In this document: in pieces, positions 19,696 through 30,652 of the stretch
Layout of the letters: every line of letters begins with the position of its first letter
How positions within the stretch are numbered: the first letter of the stretch is position 1
Source: Nannochloris sp. 'desiccata'
Lineage: Eukaryota > Chlorophyta > Trebouxiophyceae > Chlorellales > Chlorellaceae
Direction: 5' to 3'
Length of the DNA stretch: 64,000 nucleotides
Assembly (NCBI GenBank): GCA_019044685.2
Contig: JAGTXX020000011.1
Location: 1,612,001 to 1,676,000 of the forward strand
Made by a program: the position numbers and the translations under genes
Notes under the pieces: generated by a model
What the model was told of the DNA's origin: nothing
Database searches by the model: none
The model's input: the letters and a program-made list of their open reading frames with translations, nothing else

Positions 19696-22395
19696 TCACA
19701 ATTCATCATGCTTTGGCACTCCCTCTTCTGTCTCGTTCCCAGCCCCACCGTTCTTTCCTCCCACGTCTCCCTCAGGAATGGTCTCAGCCTCCTTCTCCTT
19801 TACACCCTCACCCTCAGTACTATTCTTATCACTGTTAACCTCCTCAACAACAACAGGCTTCTTTTCAATAGGTTTCGGCTTATTATTTAACCGAGTAAAT
19901 GCTTTCCTCACTGGATCCATTTTCCTTGCAACATCAGCTACCGTAAAAAGTGGATCTTCATGAGGATCTTTTTTATCCTGTTCAGCTGAGCTCTTCTCTA
20001 CCCATTCTTTGAGTTCTGTCACACTCTTCGTCACTTCTGCAGCTTCCCTTTCATTCAACCAAGGCTTTATTGTAGGCCAGGAATTTGCCGCTTTCAACGC
20101 AAGGTCGGTGAAATCTAATACTGTTTTTACTGCTGTAGAGCGAGAGGCCGCTTCAGCAGCACGGTGATCTATCTTATCTGCACCTTTACGGATTAATCTC
20201 AACTTCTCACGAAGCTCTGTGGTGGTAGCAGCTTCACCATCACCATAAAGCCAATCCTCTGCATCCATCAAGGCCGAGATAATTTCCTGCCGCTGTTCTT
20301 CTGTTGATACAGCTTTCAGAGTGTCACTGATATCGAGTTCTGCTCTGGTACTAATAATGTATGATTCCAAATCATTTCGTGCTTTAGCTGTGGCACGTTT
20401 TGCCTCGTCACGTTCACGCAGCATGCGCAGCGTCTTACGGGAAGCAGCAAATTGTTGAATAGAGAGACCAGGCATTTTGAGAGAGCCTGTGATGTTCAGA
20501 GGGAGACGCACGGTGTGTTTCCACATCTTAATGACCTCTTTCATGGCAAGGGTGTCGTCTTCTTTCTTCTCCTTCTTCTCTTTCTCATCTAGATCCTTCT
20601 TCTTCTCAGAATCACCGTCAGCACCGTCAGCAGCCGTGTCGTCTTTCTTTTCTTCCGCATTACCCTTCTCTCCAGCAGTTGTTTCGTTAGCGGACAAATC
20701 AGGAACCTTTATTTTTATCTCCTCTTCAATTTCCAATGCTGCATCAGCACGATCTAACGAAAACACTCCACTTTGATCAACTACCGTGTGCAAGGCAACT
20801 TTCCCCGAGTGGCCATGCTTGGTGACGACTGACTGAATACCTTCTACCTGGAAAACCCCAAGCTCTTCTTGACGTACGCAGCATGGAAGCACGGCTCCAG
20901 CGCTATTATCGTATTGAAGAGAGACAGAAAAGCTGTCTACAGTGATATTATGCAGCGCAATTGCTCTCTTTGTAGGGATTTTTCTCAAAGCGGGGACTAA
21001 GACTCGAGGAGCACCAGGGTCATTAGCACCTTCTTTGTGCTCTTGCTCTTGCTCATCTGCCCCCTCAAGTTTAAATGTGACGGTGTACGGTGCTTTATCA
21101 GTCATTCCAAACTTTCTTAATCGGAAAATGGTGGAAAGATTAGCTGCAAAAAGTCCCGCGCCAAGGACTACAGCCTCGTCAGCATCCATGTGCATATCCA
21201 GCGCGCGCCCGCCTAGAGCTTCAGTCAACGCTGCTTTGACACGTGGCACACGAGAACATCCACCCAGCAACTCCACTGCGCTTAAATTCTCTCCAGTTAT
21301 GTTGTTGCGTTTTAAAATCTCAGCGACGGGAGCTGCTGCCCGGGTCCATGCACTGCTAGCCAGCTCTTCAAACTCTTCTCTGGTGATTTTACTCCGGAAA
21401 TCTTGTCCAGAGAGTAGCTCTTCTACAATAACATGCGCTTCAGAGTTTGCAGAGAGGACTTCTTTAGTACGCTTCACTTGTTTGCGTAATTTGGCAACAG
21501 CCCGGGCATTAGAAAGTACCGCCTTGGCACCTGCTTGATGCTGCGCTGCGAAATGATTGATCAACGTAGCTTCCAATGCGTCACCTCCAACGCCCTGCTC
21601 CACCCACGCGACATCTTTAACCTCAAATTGTGAGATTGCAGCGCTGCCTGCAGGAGCGTCAGCGGCTTGAAAAGAGGAAAACCGGACCAAAGCGGCCTCA
21701 GCAGCACCGCCACCAAGGTCATAAAACAAGACATCCTCAGTTTTGTTGGTAAAATCACGTTCAATACCGTATTGCAACGCAGCAGCAGCATGGCTATGCA
21801 CCAAAGACATTACATTCAAGCCAGCCAGCTCCGCAGAGTCTAAGAGAGCTTGTCGCTGAACAGGGCTCCAAAAGGCAGGGACTACAAGCACACAATCAGT
21901 CACTGGAGATCCATCGGCTGCTTCATTGGCTAGACGCTTTGCATAATCGAGTAACGAAGCCACCATTTCTTCTGCAGTGTAAATTTGAGCCTCTTTGCCA
22001 GTGCCAACTTGAATAGCAGCGGTGGTGCGGTTGGGGGCTTGAACCACAGTATAGGGGAATCTAGACTCGCTAATCATTCGCAATACAGCAGGGTCATCAT
22101 ACCGTTTGCCCAACAGATCGCGCAATCGGAAGAAAACGGTGTCTGGGAAGCGCACTGCCAACGCAGCTGCTTCATCTGCGAGAAGGCGGTCACCATTGAC
22201 AAATGCCACTGCTGCAGCGGATTTACGTTTGCTGATTTCGTTGTTCACGATGGAGATTGGTATTTTTCCTGGCTTTAGAATGGAGATTTTCAGGTACTCG
22301 CTGCCTAAGTCAATGGCCATGATCGCCGCACCGGTGCCTCCAACAAATAGTGCCAACGTCACCAGGACAGCTAGATTCAAGCCTGGACCCCGCAT
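19696..22395 (-). CDS. ER luminal Hsp70-family chaperone (HYOU1/GRP170/Lhs1-like)
   Basis: Large Hsp110/GRP170-class protein that acts in the ER as nucleotide-exchange factor for BiP and as a holdase. The ATG at 22395 gives 899 residues, near the family's usual size. A signal peptide (LNLAVLVTLALFVGGTGA) precedes the ATPase domain. Visible motifs are AIMAIDLGSEYLKISILKPG, CVLVVPAFWSPVQRQALLD, FYDLGGGAAEAAL and LLGGCSRVPRVK. The substrate domain is followed by an acidic/Lys linker (KEKKEKKEDD), a helical bundle and an acidic tail. The last four residues are HDEL, a canonical ER-retrieval signal. Apparently intronless. Divergent from the SDR gene. Confidence 0.95.
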   Translation of the reverse strand: MRGPGLNLAVLVTLALFVGGTGAAIMAIDLGSEYLKISILKPGKIPISIVNNEISKRKSAAAVAFVNGDRLLADEAAALAVRFPDTVFFRLRDLLGKRYDDPAVLRMISESRFPYTVVQAPNRTTAAIQVGTGKEAQIYTAEEMVASLLDYAKRLANEAADGSPVTDCVLVVPAFWSPVQRQALLDSAELAGLNVMSLVHSHAAAALQYGIERDFTNKTEDVLFYDLGGGAAEAALVRFSSFQAADAPAGSAAISQFEVKDVAWVEQGVGGDALEATLINHFAAQHQAGAKAVLSNARAVAKLRKQVKRTKEVLSANSEAHVIVEELLSGQDFRSKITREEFEELASSAWTRAAAPVAEILKRNNITGENLSAVELLGGCSRVPRVKAALTEALGGRALDMHMDADEAVVLGAGLFAANLSTIFRLRKFGMTDKAPYTVTFKLEGADEQEQEHKEGANDPGAPRVLVPALRKIPTKRAIALHNITVDSFSVSLQYDNSAGAVLPCCVRQEELGVFQVEGIQSVVTKHGHSGKVALHTVVDQSGVFSLDRADAALEIEEEIKIKVPDLSANETTAGEKGNAEEKKDDTAADGADGDSEKKKDLDEKEKKEKKEDDTLAMKEVIKMWKHTVRLPLNITGSLKMPGLSIQQFAASRKTLRMLRERDEAKRATAKARNDLESYIISTRAELDISDTLKAVSTEEQRQEIISALMDAEDWLYGDGEAATTTELREKLRLIRKGADKIDHRAAEAASRSTAVKTVLDFTDLALKAANSWPTIKPWLNEREAAEVTKSVTELKEWVEKSSAEQDKKDPHEDPLFTVADVARKMDPVRKAFTRLNNKPKPIEKKPVVVEEVNSDKNSTEGEGVKEKEAETIPEGDVGGKNGGAGNETEEGVPKHDEL

Positions 22396-22788
22396 CAAAT
22401 ATGTATTATGTTTTTAAGAACTGCTGTCCGTTGAAGATCTCAAAATCACAGTTTTTATTATGATTATGGAGATTTCTCTAGAAGATTTGATCAATAAAAT
22501 ATACACAAAGTATCAAGTCACAGCACCTCCTCCTTATGCAGATAAACTTTGACAAATATGATATGATGCGAAGCACCCGAATGTGTGCTATTTCAGTCAC
22601 AGAGGGTGCTGCATCGTGTCTATTTGTACCTCCAGTGTACCCTCATTCTTTAAAAGACTCATGAACTCGGTGACTTTTTGACCATGACCTTTTTGAACCA
22701 CTCAAATTTCCAACAATTACAAACCTCCATTCAAACACTTATTGATTAATTTACTACCCATAGTATTCGTGAAAACGAGATCGACACA
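22396..22788. promoter_or_regulatory. divergent intergenic region Hsp70/SDR
   Basis: About 390 bases between head-to-head genes. A TTTCTCTAGAAG sequence near 22472 loosely resembles a heat-shock element but has the wrong spacing between TTC and GAA, so no regulatory site is claimed. Confidence 0.35.
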
Positions 22789-23628
22789 ATGCGCTTTGAA
22801 TCAGCAGGCAGATTATTAGGGAGACATCTCAAATCTCACATCCAGCGCTCGGCATCATTCTCCACCACCAGCACAGAAGCACCGATTTTCCTGGTTTATG
22901 GCGCTACTGGTGGTATCGGTGCGGAGCTTTGTAAACGGCTCGCAACACACGACGGAGCTCAAGTCATCCTAGCTGGCAGAGATGAATCTAAACTGGCAGA
23001 GCTCCACGCCTCGTTGCCCAACTCGTCTCAAGCTTCTATTCAACTTGTAGACGTTCTCTCCCCTGAATCTGTCGATGCAGTTACCGCTTCAGTAGTGAAA
23101 CAATACGGAAAACTCACTGGAGTCGCTAATTGTGTAGGAAGTGTAATTTTAAAATCTGCTCACGCTACAACAATGGATGAATTTGAAAATACATTGCGAG
23201 TAAATTTGTTCAGTTCTTTTAATGTTTTAAAATCCTCAGTCAAGGCAATGATGAAGAATCCAACTGGTGGATCTTTAGTCTTTTGCTCTTCTGCTGTAGC
23301 TAAACATGGGTTAGCAAACCACGAAGCTATTGCAGCTGCTAAAGGCGGCGTAGCAGGCCTGGCGCTCAGCGCCGCCGCCACGTATGCACCTAAAAACATT
23401 CGTATTAACTGTGTTGCCCCTGGACTTACAAAAACACCCATGACCTCGAAAATCACAGGAAATGAAGGAATGCTCAAGGCCAGTGTTGCCATGCATGCGT
23501 TAAAAAGAATTGGAGAACCAACTGACATCGCAGCAGCGTTGGAATTTTTATTGGACCCTACAAATAGTTTTATTACTGGGCAAGTATTGGCTGTAGATGG
23601 AGGACTCAGTAGCTTGAGACCGATGTAA
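22789..23628 (+). CDS. short-chain dehydrogenase/reductase-like protein, organelle-targeted
   Basis: A 279-residue classical-length SDR with a Ser/Arg-rich N-terminal extension of about 30 residues that looks like a mitochondrial or plastid targeting peptide. The Rossmann nucleotide loop is YGATGGIGAELCKRL, followed by LAGRDESKL, ANCVGSV in place of the usual NNAG, and VNLFSSFNVLKSSVKAM. A catalytic-region Ser lies in VFCSSAVAKHG. The YxxxK motif reads IAAAK, so the catalytic Tyr position holds Ile. The C-terminal PGLTKTPMT and TGQVLAVDGGLS are typical. It may be a divergent oxidoreductase or a non-catalytic fold. Apparently intronless. Confidence 0.88.
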   Translation: MRFESAGRLLGRHLKSHIQRSASFSTTSTEAPIFLVYGATGGIGAELCKRLATHDGAQVILAGRDESKLAELHASLPNSSQASIQLVDVLSPESVDAVTASVVKQYGKLTGVANCVGSVILKSAHATTMDEFENTLRVNLFSSFNVLKSSVKAMMKNPTGGSLVFCSSAVAKHGLANHEAIAAAKGGVAGLALSAAATYAPKNIRINCVAPGLTKTPMTSKITGNEGMLKASVAMHALKRIGEPTDIAAALEFLLDPTNSFITGQVLAVDGGLSSLRPM

Positions 23629-23978
23629 CATTTAAACTTAGTTGTACACCTTAGTATTGTACTATTTTCTTTGGTGAATGGCATCAAGAAGTTAATTTAG
23701 GATTTTCACACTTTCTTTTAAAAAATCACCCGATTTCCCAGCCATTTTTGGCCATTTTCAAAAGGATTCACCGCTCTGTAAATTTGATAACATCGCCTAA
23801 AACCCGCATATTTCTGAATCAAAAAGCAGTCGCCACAAAGTTATAGAGATTTCTTGTAATATACAATGCAACGGAGTCTTTTCCTTGAGGACTAAATACC
23901 GAATCAAACCAAAATGTGTACAACAATAATTTTGCGTAAAACATCACTAAATTCAACTGTTATTTAACTGGTGCTAAG
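23629..23978. other. convergent 3' intergenic region
   Basis: About 350 bases of AT-rich sequence between the SDR stop and the glycosyltransferase stop, presumably two 3' UTRs. Nothing else was recognised. Confidence 0.45.
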
Positions 23979-25034
23979 CTAATCTCGTTTATACCATTCT
24001 GCTAAGACATGAACATCAGTCCCCATAGCATACGCTAGTAAAATAGCTTGATTAATCAACGTTGTTTGCACGAGGCCTAGAGCTTGCCATCGACGTCCTG
24101 AGGTTTCGATTGGTTCCCTAACAATCGCAGGAGCGCCACATTGTCTTTTTAATTGTTTCACTAGCGCAAGGTCTTCTAAAAGTGGCCAGTCTGGGTACCC
24201 TCCTGACCGTGTATATGCAGAGTTTGTAACAAAGATGCCTTGATCTCCGTATGGTCGGTGACATAGCAAAGTTCGGAGACGGACCCCATGGTGTACTAGC
24301 CAGGAAGATATTGGGCCGGCCTGAGAAGAAGAAAGAAGAAAGAGAAAATGATGTAACTGATTTGTAGCCATAGAAGTACGATAGGTAGAAACAATAATAA
24401 ATTAAGCTTACATCTATAGAGATAGTCTCGAAGCACCCCCATTGCCGAGGTGGTGGTGGTGGGGGTGGTGGCGGAAGTTGACCTTCCTCCGCCCTACCAC
24501 CTTGTGTTGCTGGTGCCATCGCTTGTTGAACACGTAGCGCCCAATCTTCAGGGAGTTTACTATCTGCATGAAGAAATAAAAAAACATCTCCTCGTGCCTT
24601 TGCGGCCCCTGCATTAAGCTGGCAGGCTCGGCCTCTTGGTGCAGTAATTACATGGGTGGCTCCCGCCTGCCGAGCGGTGCGGGCTGTTAAATCCTTGCTA
24701 CCGCCATCTACAACAATAATCTCACAGTTATGACCACATCGTTTAGCACTGTAAAAGATAGAAAATGGAGGGAGGGTGTGAAATATTTAGGATTGTTTTC
24801 TTAAAGAATCAAGAAAGTGATCGCCGTTGGGGATGCAATCACGCATCCTTACACAACTCGCCTGCGCACTGCGTCGCCTATGCTGCGTTCCTCATTCTGC
24901 AGAAAAATTATTGAATCCATTTCAACGACACTGCACACTATTTAAAGCAGAATGCATATCAGATCAACATACTAAAATCTCACCAATGCAGGGATAATTA
25001 CCGAGAATGCCGGCCTGCTCCCACCGTTTCCCAT
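23979..25034 (-). CDS. family 2 glycosyltransferase (TIGR04283-like)
   Basis: GT-A-fold transferase of the group best known from cyanobacteria and other bacteria. The donor and acceptor sugars are unknown. Four exons fit: 24984-25034, a short exon 24853-24896 (or ending at 24862), 24412-24748 and 23979-24320. Together they give about 255 residues. Motifs in order are SVIIPALNEERSIG, CEIIVVDGGSKDLTARTA, GRACQLNAGAAKARGDVFLF, LHADSKLPEDW, a poly-Pro insert, RPYGDQGIFV, GGYPDWPLLEDLALVKQL, TSGRRWQALG and the end TDVHVLAEWYKRD. HAD plays the role of the DXD metal site. The second exon has two possible donors, one GC-AG and one GT-AG, both in frame. Confidence 0.88.
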
Positions 25035-25202
25035 CTAAATTAATGTTTTTACTTCTAAAAAATTTTCTAATTTACAAATAGCATTCATTCAGATGGCTTT
25101 TCAGCCTTAATATTGTACAATAATATTTTCCCGTTTAAAAAAGGCGCCGAGCCCGCTGCTAACACAAACTGAACCCCTAATTGCATCTTCATAAACGAAA
25201 AT

Positions 25203-28200
25203 CTATCTCCATCCTTGCGCCACACGATGCTGCACCTCTGCAATCTTCGGCAAAACCGCTGCCTGCGCTGCTGCCAACATCTGCTCCATCGCTGCTGCTG
25301 CCATTGCATCATCTACCCCCAACAATAATCGTTCCTGCACTTTTAACATTGCCTTTTCTGGATCGCTACGTATATCAGGGATAGCTGAACCAGCCATAAG
25401 ATGTATCAGGGATAACAGCAAATTCGCAGATTTGCGTAATATATTAAAGGCTTCTCCACATAGGGTTACAAATTCTCTATAGTGAGTGCTATCGCTGCCG
25501 CCCATCCCGTCCACCATGGCTCTACTCAACACCAACGGTGCAGTAGAAAATTTAGGATCTCTACCTAGGATATACCCAAAATCTATATGAAATAGTCTTC
25601 CATCTCCCGTAAGCATGAGATTGTCCATGTGACGGTCTCCAATACCAAGCACGTGGGTCATCACAGCGTACCCAGCGTTTGACCGAATATAATTAGAAAG
25701 CACAGCTGGATTCAAAGTATAGGGACCTTTCACGCTGGTGTGACGACGTGAAAGGAATCGGTGAATACTGCCGTGTTCTTTAATCACTTGGGAGATGGGA
25801 TACGACCCTGGAACAAACTCAATCAACCCATTGGTGGCAGATGTTGGCAAGACTTGATAGGCGGTAATTCGAAGATCGAGATGTTCTCGTTTGAAAAGAC
25901 GATCCATAAGGGAGATGAGTTGAAGAACAAGCTGATCTTGGCGTAAATCATCGCCAGATTTATATATTAAGGAGAGAGTTGTGGTGGTAGGGAGGGCCGG
26001 GGTGGTTGCTGCAATAGTTGTCGGTGATTTATTTTTATTTTTATTGGGTTGAGGAGGTGCGTTTGTTGAGGAGGTGTGTTTAGTATGTAGTGGTGGAGAA
26101 GTAGGGGGAGATCTAGGAGAGGCAGTAGTCGTAATGGCTGCCGCAGCAGCAGCAGAAGGGGAAGACAGAGGCCTCTTTTCAATTTCTTCTTCTTCTTCTT
26201 CTTCGTCTTCTTCTCCTCCAGGCCTACCTAGATTCAAAGAAGCTAATCGAGACGGCGTATCTAATACAATACTATCAGCATCTACCACTGCTGCTCCAGT
26301 ATCTTCCTCGACTGCCAAAGAAGAAGATGCAGTGGCTTCCGCTGCCACCGCTGCAGCAACAGCTCCTGGGACTTCCACCTTGAAAGTAAACCTAATGGGG
26401 CTCACTTTCGATCTAAATACTGAACATCCCGATGGCACAATCCCTAATAACCTCACCTCTGGGTCTAATGGACAAGGACATTTAAATGAAGTCAAATCTG
26501 AACAGGGTCCGTTAGGGCTTAATAAACTTCTTAATTTCTCAGTTTTCCTATCTGCTGATCGCTCGGTGCGCAGCTCTCCGTCTAAATGCTTCATTCGAGC
26601 GACTAGATTAACTTCAGGTTGAATGATATCTTCAGAAATCGATCTGGAAGAACTCAAACCAGAACCGAAAGAAGGCACTGCTCTACCTGCTGCTGCCGCC
26701 GCCGACGTTTTTGCGAGCAACATAGTTTGTACTTGTGCTGCCTTTTCAGCAAAGGAAGGATCTTCCAACTCCGCACATAGATACCAATATAATGCAGACG
26801 AGATTGATGGACTTTTGGTTGCTCTTTCAACTAAAAATTCTGCTAGACAAGACTCGACTACATTATGTTCATACCTCAACGCTTGCACTAATTGCAACAA
26901 AAAATGCAATAACTCCTCATCACTGGTCGATTGTAAAGCTTCTACAGCATGTGCACGGACTGAATCTACTGGATAATCTGGAGAAAGTAGCTCTAATGCG
27001 TCAGCCATCGAGATTTTAGCCCACTTTGTCATTAATTCTGATGCTTGCCGGGATTCTGCCGAATCACTCCAGTCTACACTTTTCAAGAATCGAGTTAACG
27101 CACGCCCTTCTTTCGTTAATTCACCACGGAAACGCCAGAGAAGTTCTCTATCATCACGAGATAATGGTCTACCCGGTGGCTGAGCTAGTACATCATCTAT
27201 TTTTGATTTTTCCGATGTGTCTGGTCGGATTGTTCCAAAATCGACATCTCGTCCAATACGACTACGAGCGAGTTTTTGCGCCTTGATTTCTGAAGGGTTC
27301 TCTTTACCGAGTTCTGGATCGTCGATGAGGATTAATCGACCAGTGCCTGATGCGAGCGACGCGCAGAGAGTTTCTGTCGAAGGTTCAATACTAGTTGGTG
27401 TTGTTGCTCCCTCCGACGACATCCCTGCTGCTGCTGCTGCCGCCTTTGATGTTGAGGCTACAGCAACACCAGAGCCTGAAGTTCCAGGCATGGGTGTCCC
27501 TAACGCGTCCACCACCCTCCTCTCGGCTTCATATTTTGCCGATGCAGCACTATTAGCAGTAGCTGATGAAGGTACTCCTACCGCACCCTTAGCTGTAGAA
27601 GAAAGAGGTACACACGAGTCTTGGTAGAGGACAGGTAGATCAAAAGACGGTATATCAATTACTAATTCTAGTAATTCACCGTCTTTCCGTACTTTTTCAG
27701 ATTCAGAAGCTAAAAAACTTTCTGCTATTGGAACTGATAATGCATCCAGCCAAGAAACTGGATGCAATTCACCTCGTTGATGTTTTTCCAAAGTCCGCTC
27801 GACATGCCCAGCATGGCCTCGTTCAGAGACTGGAACTTTGCCTGGAGTAGATGATGGATATGCGATATCACCTTCTTGGCTTAGCCATAGCTTTAACGTG
27901 TGATTCCCAGCCTTTAACCGCCCTTTTTTACTAAATAAACGCATTGTTGTACCACCGAGGGGCGATGGAGCTTCTTCGCCTTCTCTTACCTCCCAAACTG
28001 TCAACGCGATTTGTGCAGTAGGGCCTAAATCGCGGTATTTTGGTGCAAAAGATAATAAACTATCCCAGCTACAGCCATCGCTTTCAGCTTCTGAATAGTG
28101 AGTAATTGAAGCAATTCCTAAAGCGCCAAATTCATCGCAAAGCACCGCTGCAGCGTAAAGAGCAGAAGGACGCACAAACCCTTCAGGCGCTAGTTCTGGG

Positions 28201-28451
28201 TCTCGATAAGCAGGAATACAACCCAAGAGTCTGTTCACTCGGAGTTGGACCTGGGAATACAAATTTATGGCGTAAGGAAAATGATGAGATCTTGTTTTCT
28301 AGTCTTGGCGGGAAATGCAAAAAGAAAAATGTGTTCAAGGTTCTGAAATTCTTGCGTAATGAAGACTTACGTGTGCATTGATGTCACTCGTTACACAGAA
28401 GGTGAAGTGGGGAGTCTTAGAACCCTGACGAGGCGCCGAAGGCGAAGCCAT
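25203..28451 (-). CDS. VPS34: class III phosphatidylinositol 3-kinase VPS34
   Basis: Makes PI3P on endosomes and autophagosomes with VPS15 and ATG6/Beclin. Two exons, 28371-28451 and 25203-28250, join in phase 0 (donor GTAAGT, acceptor CCCAG), giving about 1,042 residues. The N-terminal C2 domain begins TFCVTSDINAHVQLRVNRLL. The helical PIK domain (SVDWSDSAESRQASELMTKW, EDPSFAEKAAQ) follows. The kinase domain has YKSGDDLRQDQLVLQLISLM, catalytic GIGDRHMDNLML and HIDFGYILGRDPK. The C-terminal helix ends EVQHRVAQGWR, matching the lipid-substrate helix. Long Ser/Ala/Thr-rich and poly-Glu inserts, coded by repeats near 26,000-26,200, interrupt the C2 and kinase N-lobe regions and make it longer than plant VPS34. 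Confidence 0.95.
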
Positions 28452-28822
28452 GTTGTCCCGAACGGATTAATTAAAGAATAATTAAGAGTTGGACCAAGGG
28501 CAATTATAGCCCTTTTAGGGCGATGTTCTGCATACTGAGTTGTACCACTAGATTGTTTAAAGATAAATTACTTTATATTTTGTAGCTGTCAGGCTTGAGC
28601 ACTATCTTTTTGCGGAGCAAGACTCTGAGAGCAAGCCAAAAAAATACTATTTGAACACAATTTTCTCATGATCGCTTGAAGTCTAAACTAATACTGAGCT
28701 TTGTTGCACCCTAAATTCATCCAGGAGGTGAACGCCGGTCTTAAGTTTGCTAGAACAACAATTTATTCTTAAACAGCTTTTAGCAACATTTTTTGGAATT
28801 TCGAAAATAATTGCTCAGTTCA
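28452..28822. promoter_or_regulatory. divergent intergenic region
   Basis: About 370 AT-rich bases between the VPS34 start and the start of the plus-strand unknown gene, probably two promoters. No motif was recognised. Confidence 0.35.
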
Positions 28823-30652
28823 ATGAAACGATCGGCCCCCGCGCGCCCTAAGAGTGCATCAAATGGCAAAAAGCAACAATCGCTCAAAACATCGTTCACC
28901 AACGCCGCCAAAGCCTCTCCTGGCCCAGCTCCAATTGACGTCGCCAACACCAACCTCCCTATGCTTGGCCAAGGCCAATATCAAGACATGGAAAGCGCCT
29001 TTGACAACTACTGTCACAGCTGGGGTGAGAAATGCCACAAGGAGAGTAACATGACCCGTGGCGGTGCTGCTCGCGAAGATATAGACCTTGACTTTCGAGG
29101 TATGCAATTCATCTCTACCTTCAACAACGCTACGCAATTAGCAGCAGCTCAAGGTGTCTCGATGCCTCCTCAATTCTTGGAAGCTTTGGTTCTTATTATC
29201 CGTAATGATGTGGTACATCAAAATACCCATGTTTCCAGGGCTGCTCATGCTTCCTTAATGGCGTATTTCAAGATTAGACCTTATGCCAAACTCGGTCACT
29301 ACACATCTGCAGCCGGAAACTCCAAGCAAACACCTTTTGTTTCTACTAGCGGGACAAACGTTTGGTTGCCTATGGAAAAGGAACGTACTGCCTTTACATC
29401 TAAATTTATCATGCTTCCCGATATGGCCATCGCTGGTCGTAACTACCGAACTGAGCATAGTACCGGCACCATTGCTCCAAGGCATCTTCGTGACGTCGTA
29501 TGGGGCTGCCCTGCTGAATTACTCTTACACTGCGTTGAAAAGGCGCTTCAATCTGCCGAAGTCGATTTCAACGGAGATCTGCTTCTGTTTCAGTATTTAA
29601 TTTCAGTTATGGAGCAAGATTCAGAGGTGAGGTTGGCTGTTTATAGCCAATTAGGTGGAAAATTGCCTGGAAGTGACACCAAAGAAGAAGACACCGATAA
29701 GAGTAACAGTAAGATGGAAGGTCCCCGCAGAGCTATGCTAGAAAACAGTCTCGCATGGAGACTCTTTGCTGGACAGCTTGTGAGTACTAATATTCAACGT
29801 GAGCTTATTCGAGGCTTGGCCAGTCTTCTCGTGTCTACAGCTGATACTGCCGGCAATGATGGGGACATCGACGAAGCTGAAGATGAACCTGAAGATGATG
29901 CTCCCGCAGGTGCGTGCGTATTTACTCGCCCTGAACTCGCTGCCTTGGCAGCACGCTTACTCCGTATTTTGCTGTCTATCTTTGGCACTGCTGAAGCGTC
30001 TGGGGCATTCTTATCAACTGGGAAGCACCGTAGTGCTGGAATCAATCACCGTATGGCTCTGGATAGCTATCTTTTAGAAGCCTTGGCATCTGAAAAGGGG
30101 GTTTGTAAGACTCCAGAAGCATTACGGTCTGTATTACGTGTGCTGCCCCCTCGTGATTGTCTTCGTCTTGTCGGTTTACTGGCTGCTCAGAAATTTTCCA
30201 AGACGTATAGCGAGATGGATGTTCAAGGAGCCTTTAGTAAATTAATTGGAGATATCGGTACGTATTTACATGACATGAATAACATGCTCAACCGTGGTTC
30301 GGATGTGGCTACTTTCTTCCAAGTGGATCTCTGCCCTGTGTTGGCATCTTTATATAGGGAACCTTCCCGTGCTATGAAGACGTATAAAAGCGCAGATTAT
30401 TTAGCTGGTATGCTTGCTACAATTGCATCTGCTGCACAGGCGTTAGCTGTATCTGGCCAGCAGATTCCTACTGGGGCTAGCGGCATTGATGGATTTATAA
30501 AAGAGCTTGCTGCCTCTATTACCGCCATTGCGGCACTGGGCAAAGGAGAAAAAGAGACGAGTGCGGTTAGTCATGGGCTGCAGCTGAGCAAAGATGGAGT
30601 GTGTAACCTTGTCTGCGCTCAGATGATTTTGGAATCCATGTCTGGAAACTAA
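28823..30652 (+). CDS. large conserved-looking protein of unknown function
   Basis: A 609-residue intronless ORF from the ATG at 28823. The basic, disordered N-terminus (MKRSAPARPKSASNGKK) contains QQSLKTSF, which loosely resembles a PCNA-interacting PIP box but lacks the first aromatic residue. The rest is alpha-helical in character, with an acidic loop (GNDGDIDEAEDEPEDDAPAG) in the middle. Distinct stretches are FRGMQFISTFNNATQL, VHQNTHVSRAAHASLMAYF, VVWGCPAELLLHCVEKAL and LLFQYLISVMEQDSEVRLAV. It may be a HEAT-like scaffold of nuclear origin; this is inference only. The long open frame and even codon use make it a real gene. Confidence 0.75.
   Translation: MKRSAPARPKSASNGKKQQSLKTSFTNAAKASPGPAPIDVANTNLPMLGQGQYQDMESAFDNYCHSWGEKCHKESNMTRGGAAREDIDLDFRGMQFISTFNNATQLAAAQGVSMPPQFLEALVLIIRNDVVHQNTHVSRAAHASLMAYFKIRPYAKLGHYTSAAGNSKQTPFVSTSGTNVWLPMEKERTAFTSKFIMLPDMAIAGRNYRTEHSTGTIAPRHLRDVVWGCPAELLLHCVEKALQSAEVDFNGDLLLFQYLISVMEQDSEVRLAVYSQLGGKLPGSDTKEEDTDKSNSKMEGPRRAMLENSLAWRLFAGQLVSTNIQRELIRGLASLLVSTADTAGNDGDIDEAEDEPEDDAPAGACVFTRPELAALAARLLRILLSIFGTAEASGAFLSTGKHRSAGINHRMALDSYLLEALASEKGVCKTPEALRSVLRVLPPRDCLRLVGLLAAQKFSKTYSEMDVQGAFSKLIGDIGTYLHDMNNMLNRGSDVATFFQVDLCPVLASLYREPSRAMKTYKSADYLAGMLATIASAAQALAVSGQQIPTGASGIDGFIKELAASITAIAALGKGEKETSAVSHGLQLSKDGVCNLVCAQMILESMSGN

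Noticed and set aside
22460..22490. Heat-shock element in the Hsp70 promoter
   Set aside because: TTTCTCTAGAAG has four bases between TTC and GAA rather than two, and no third unit is in phase.
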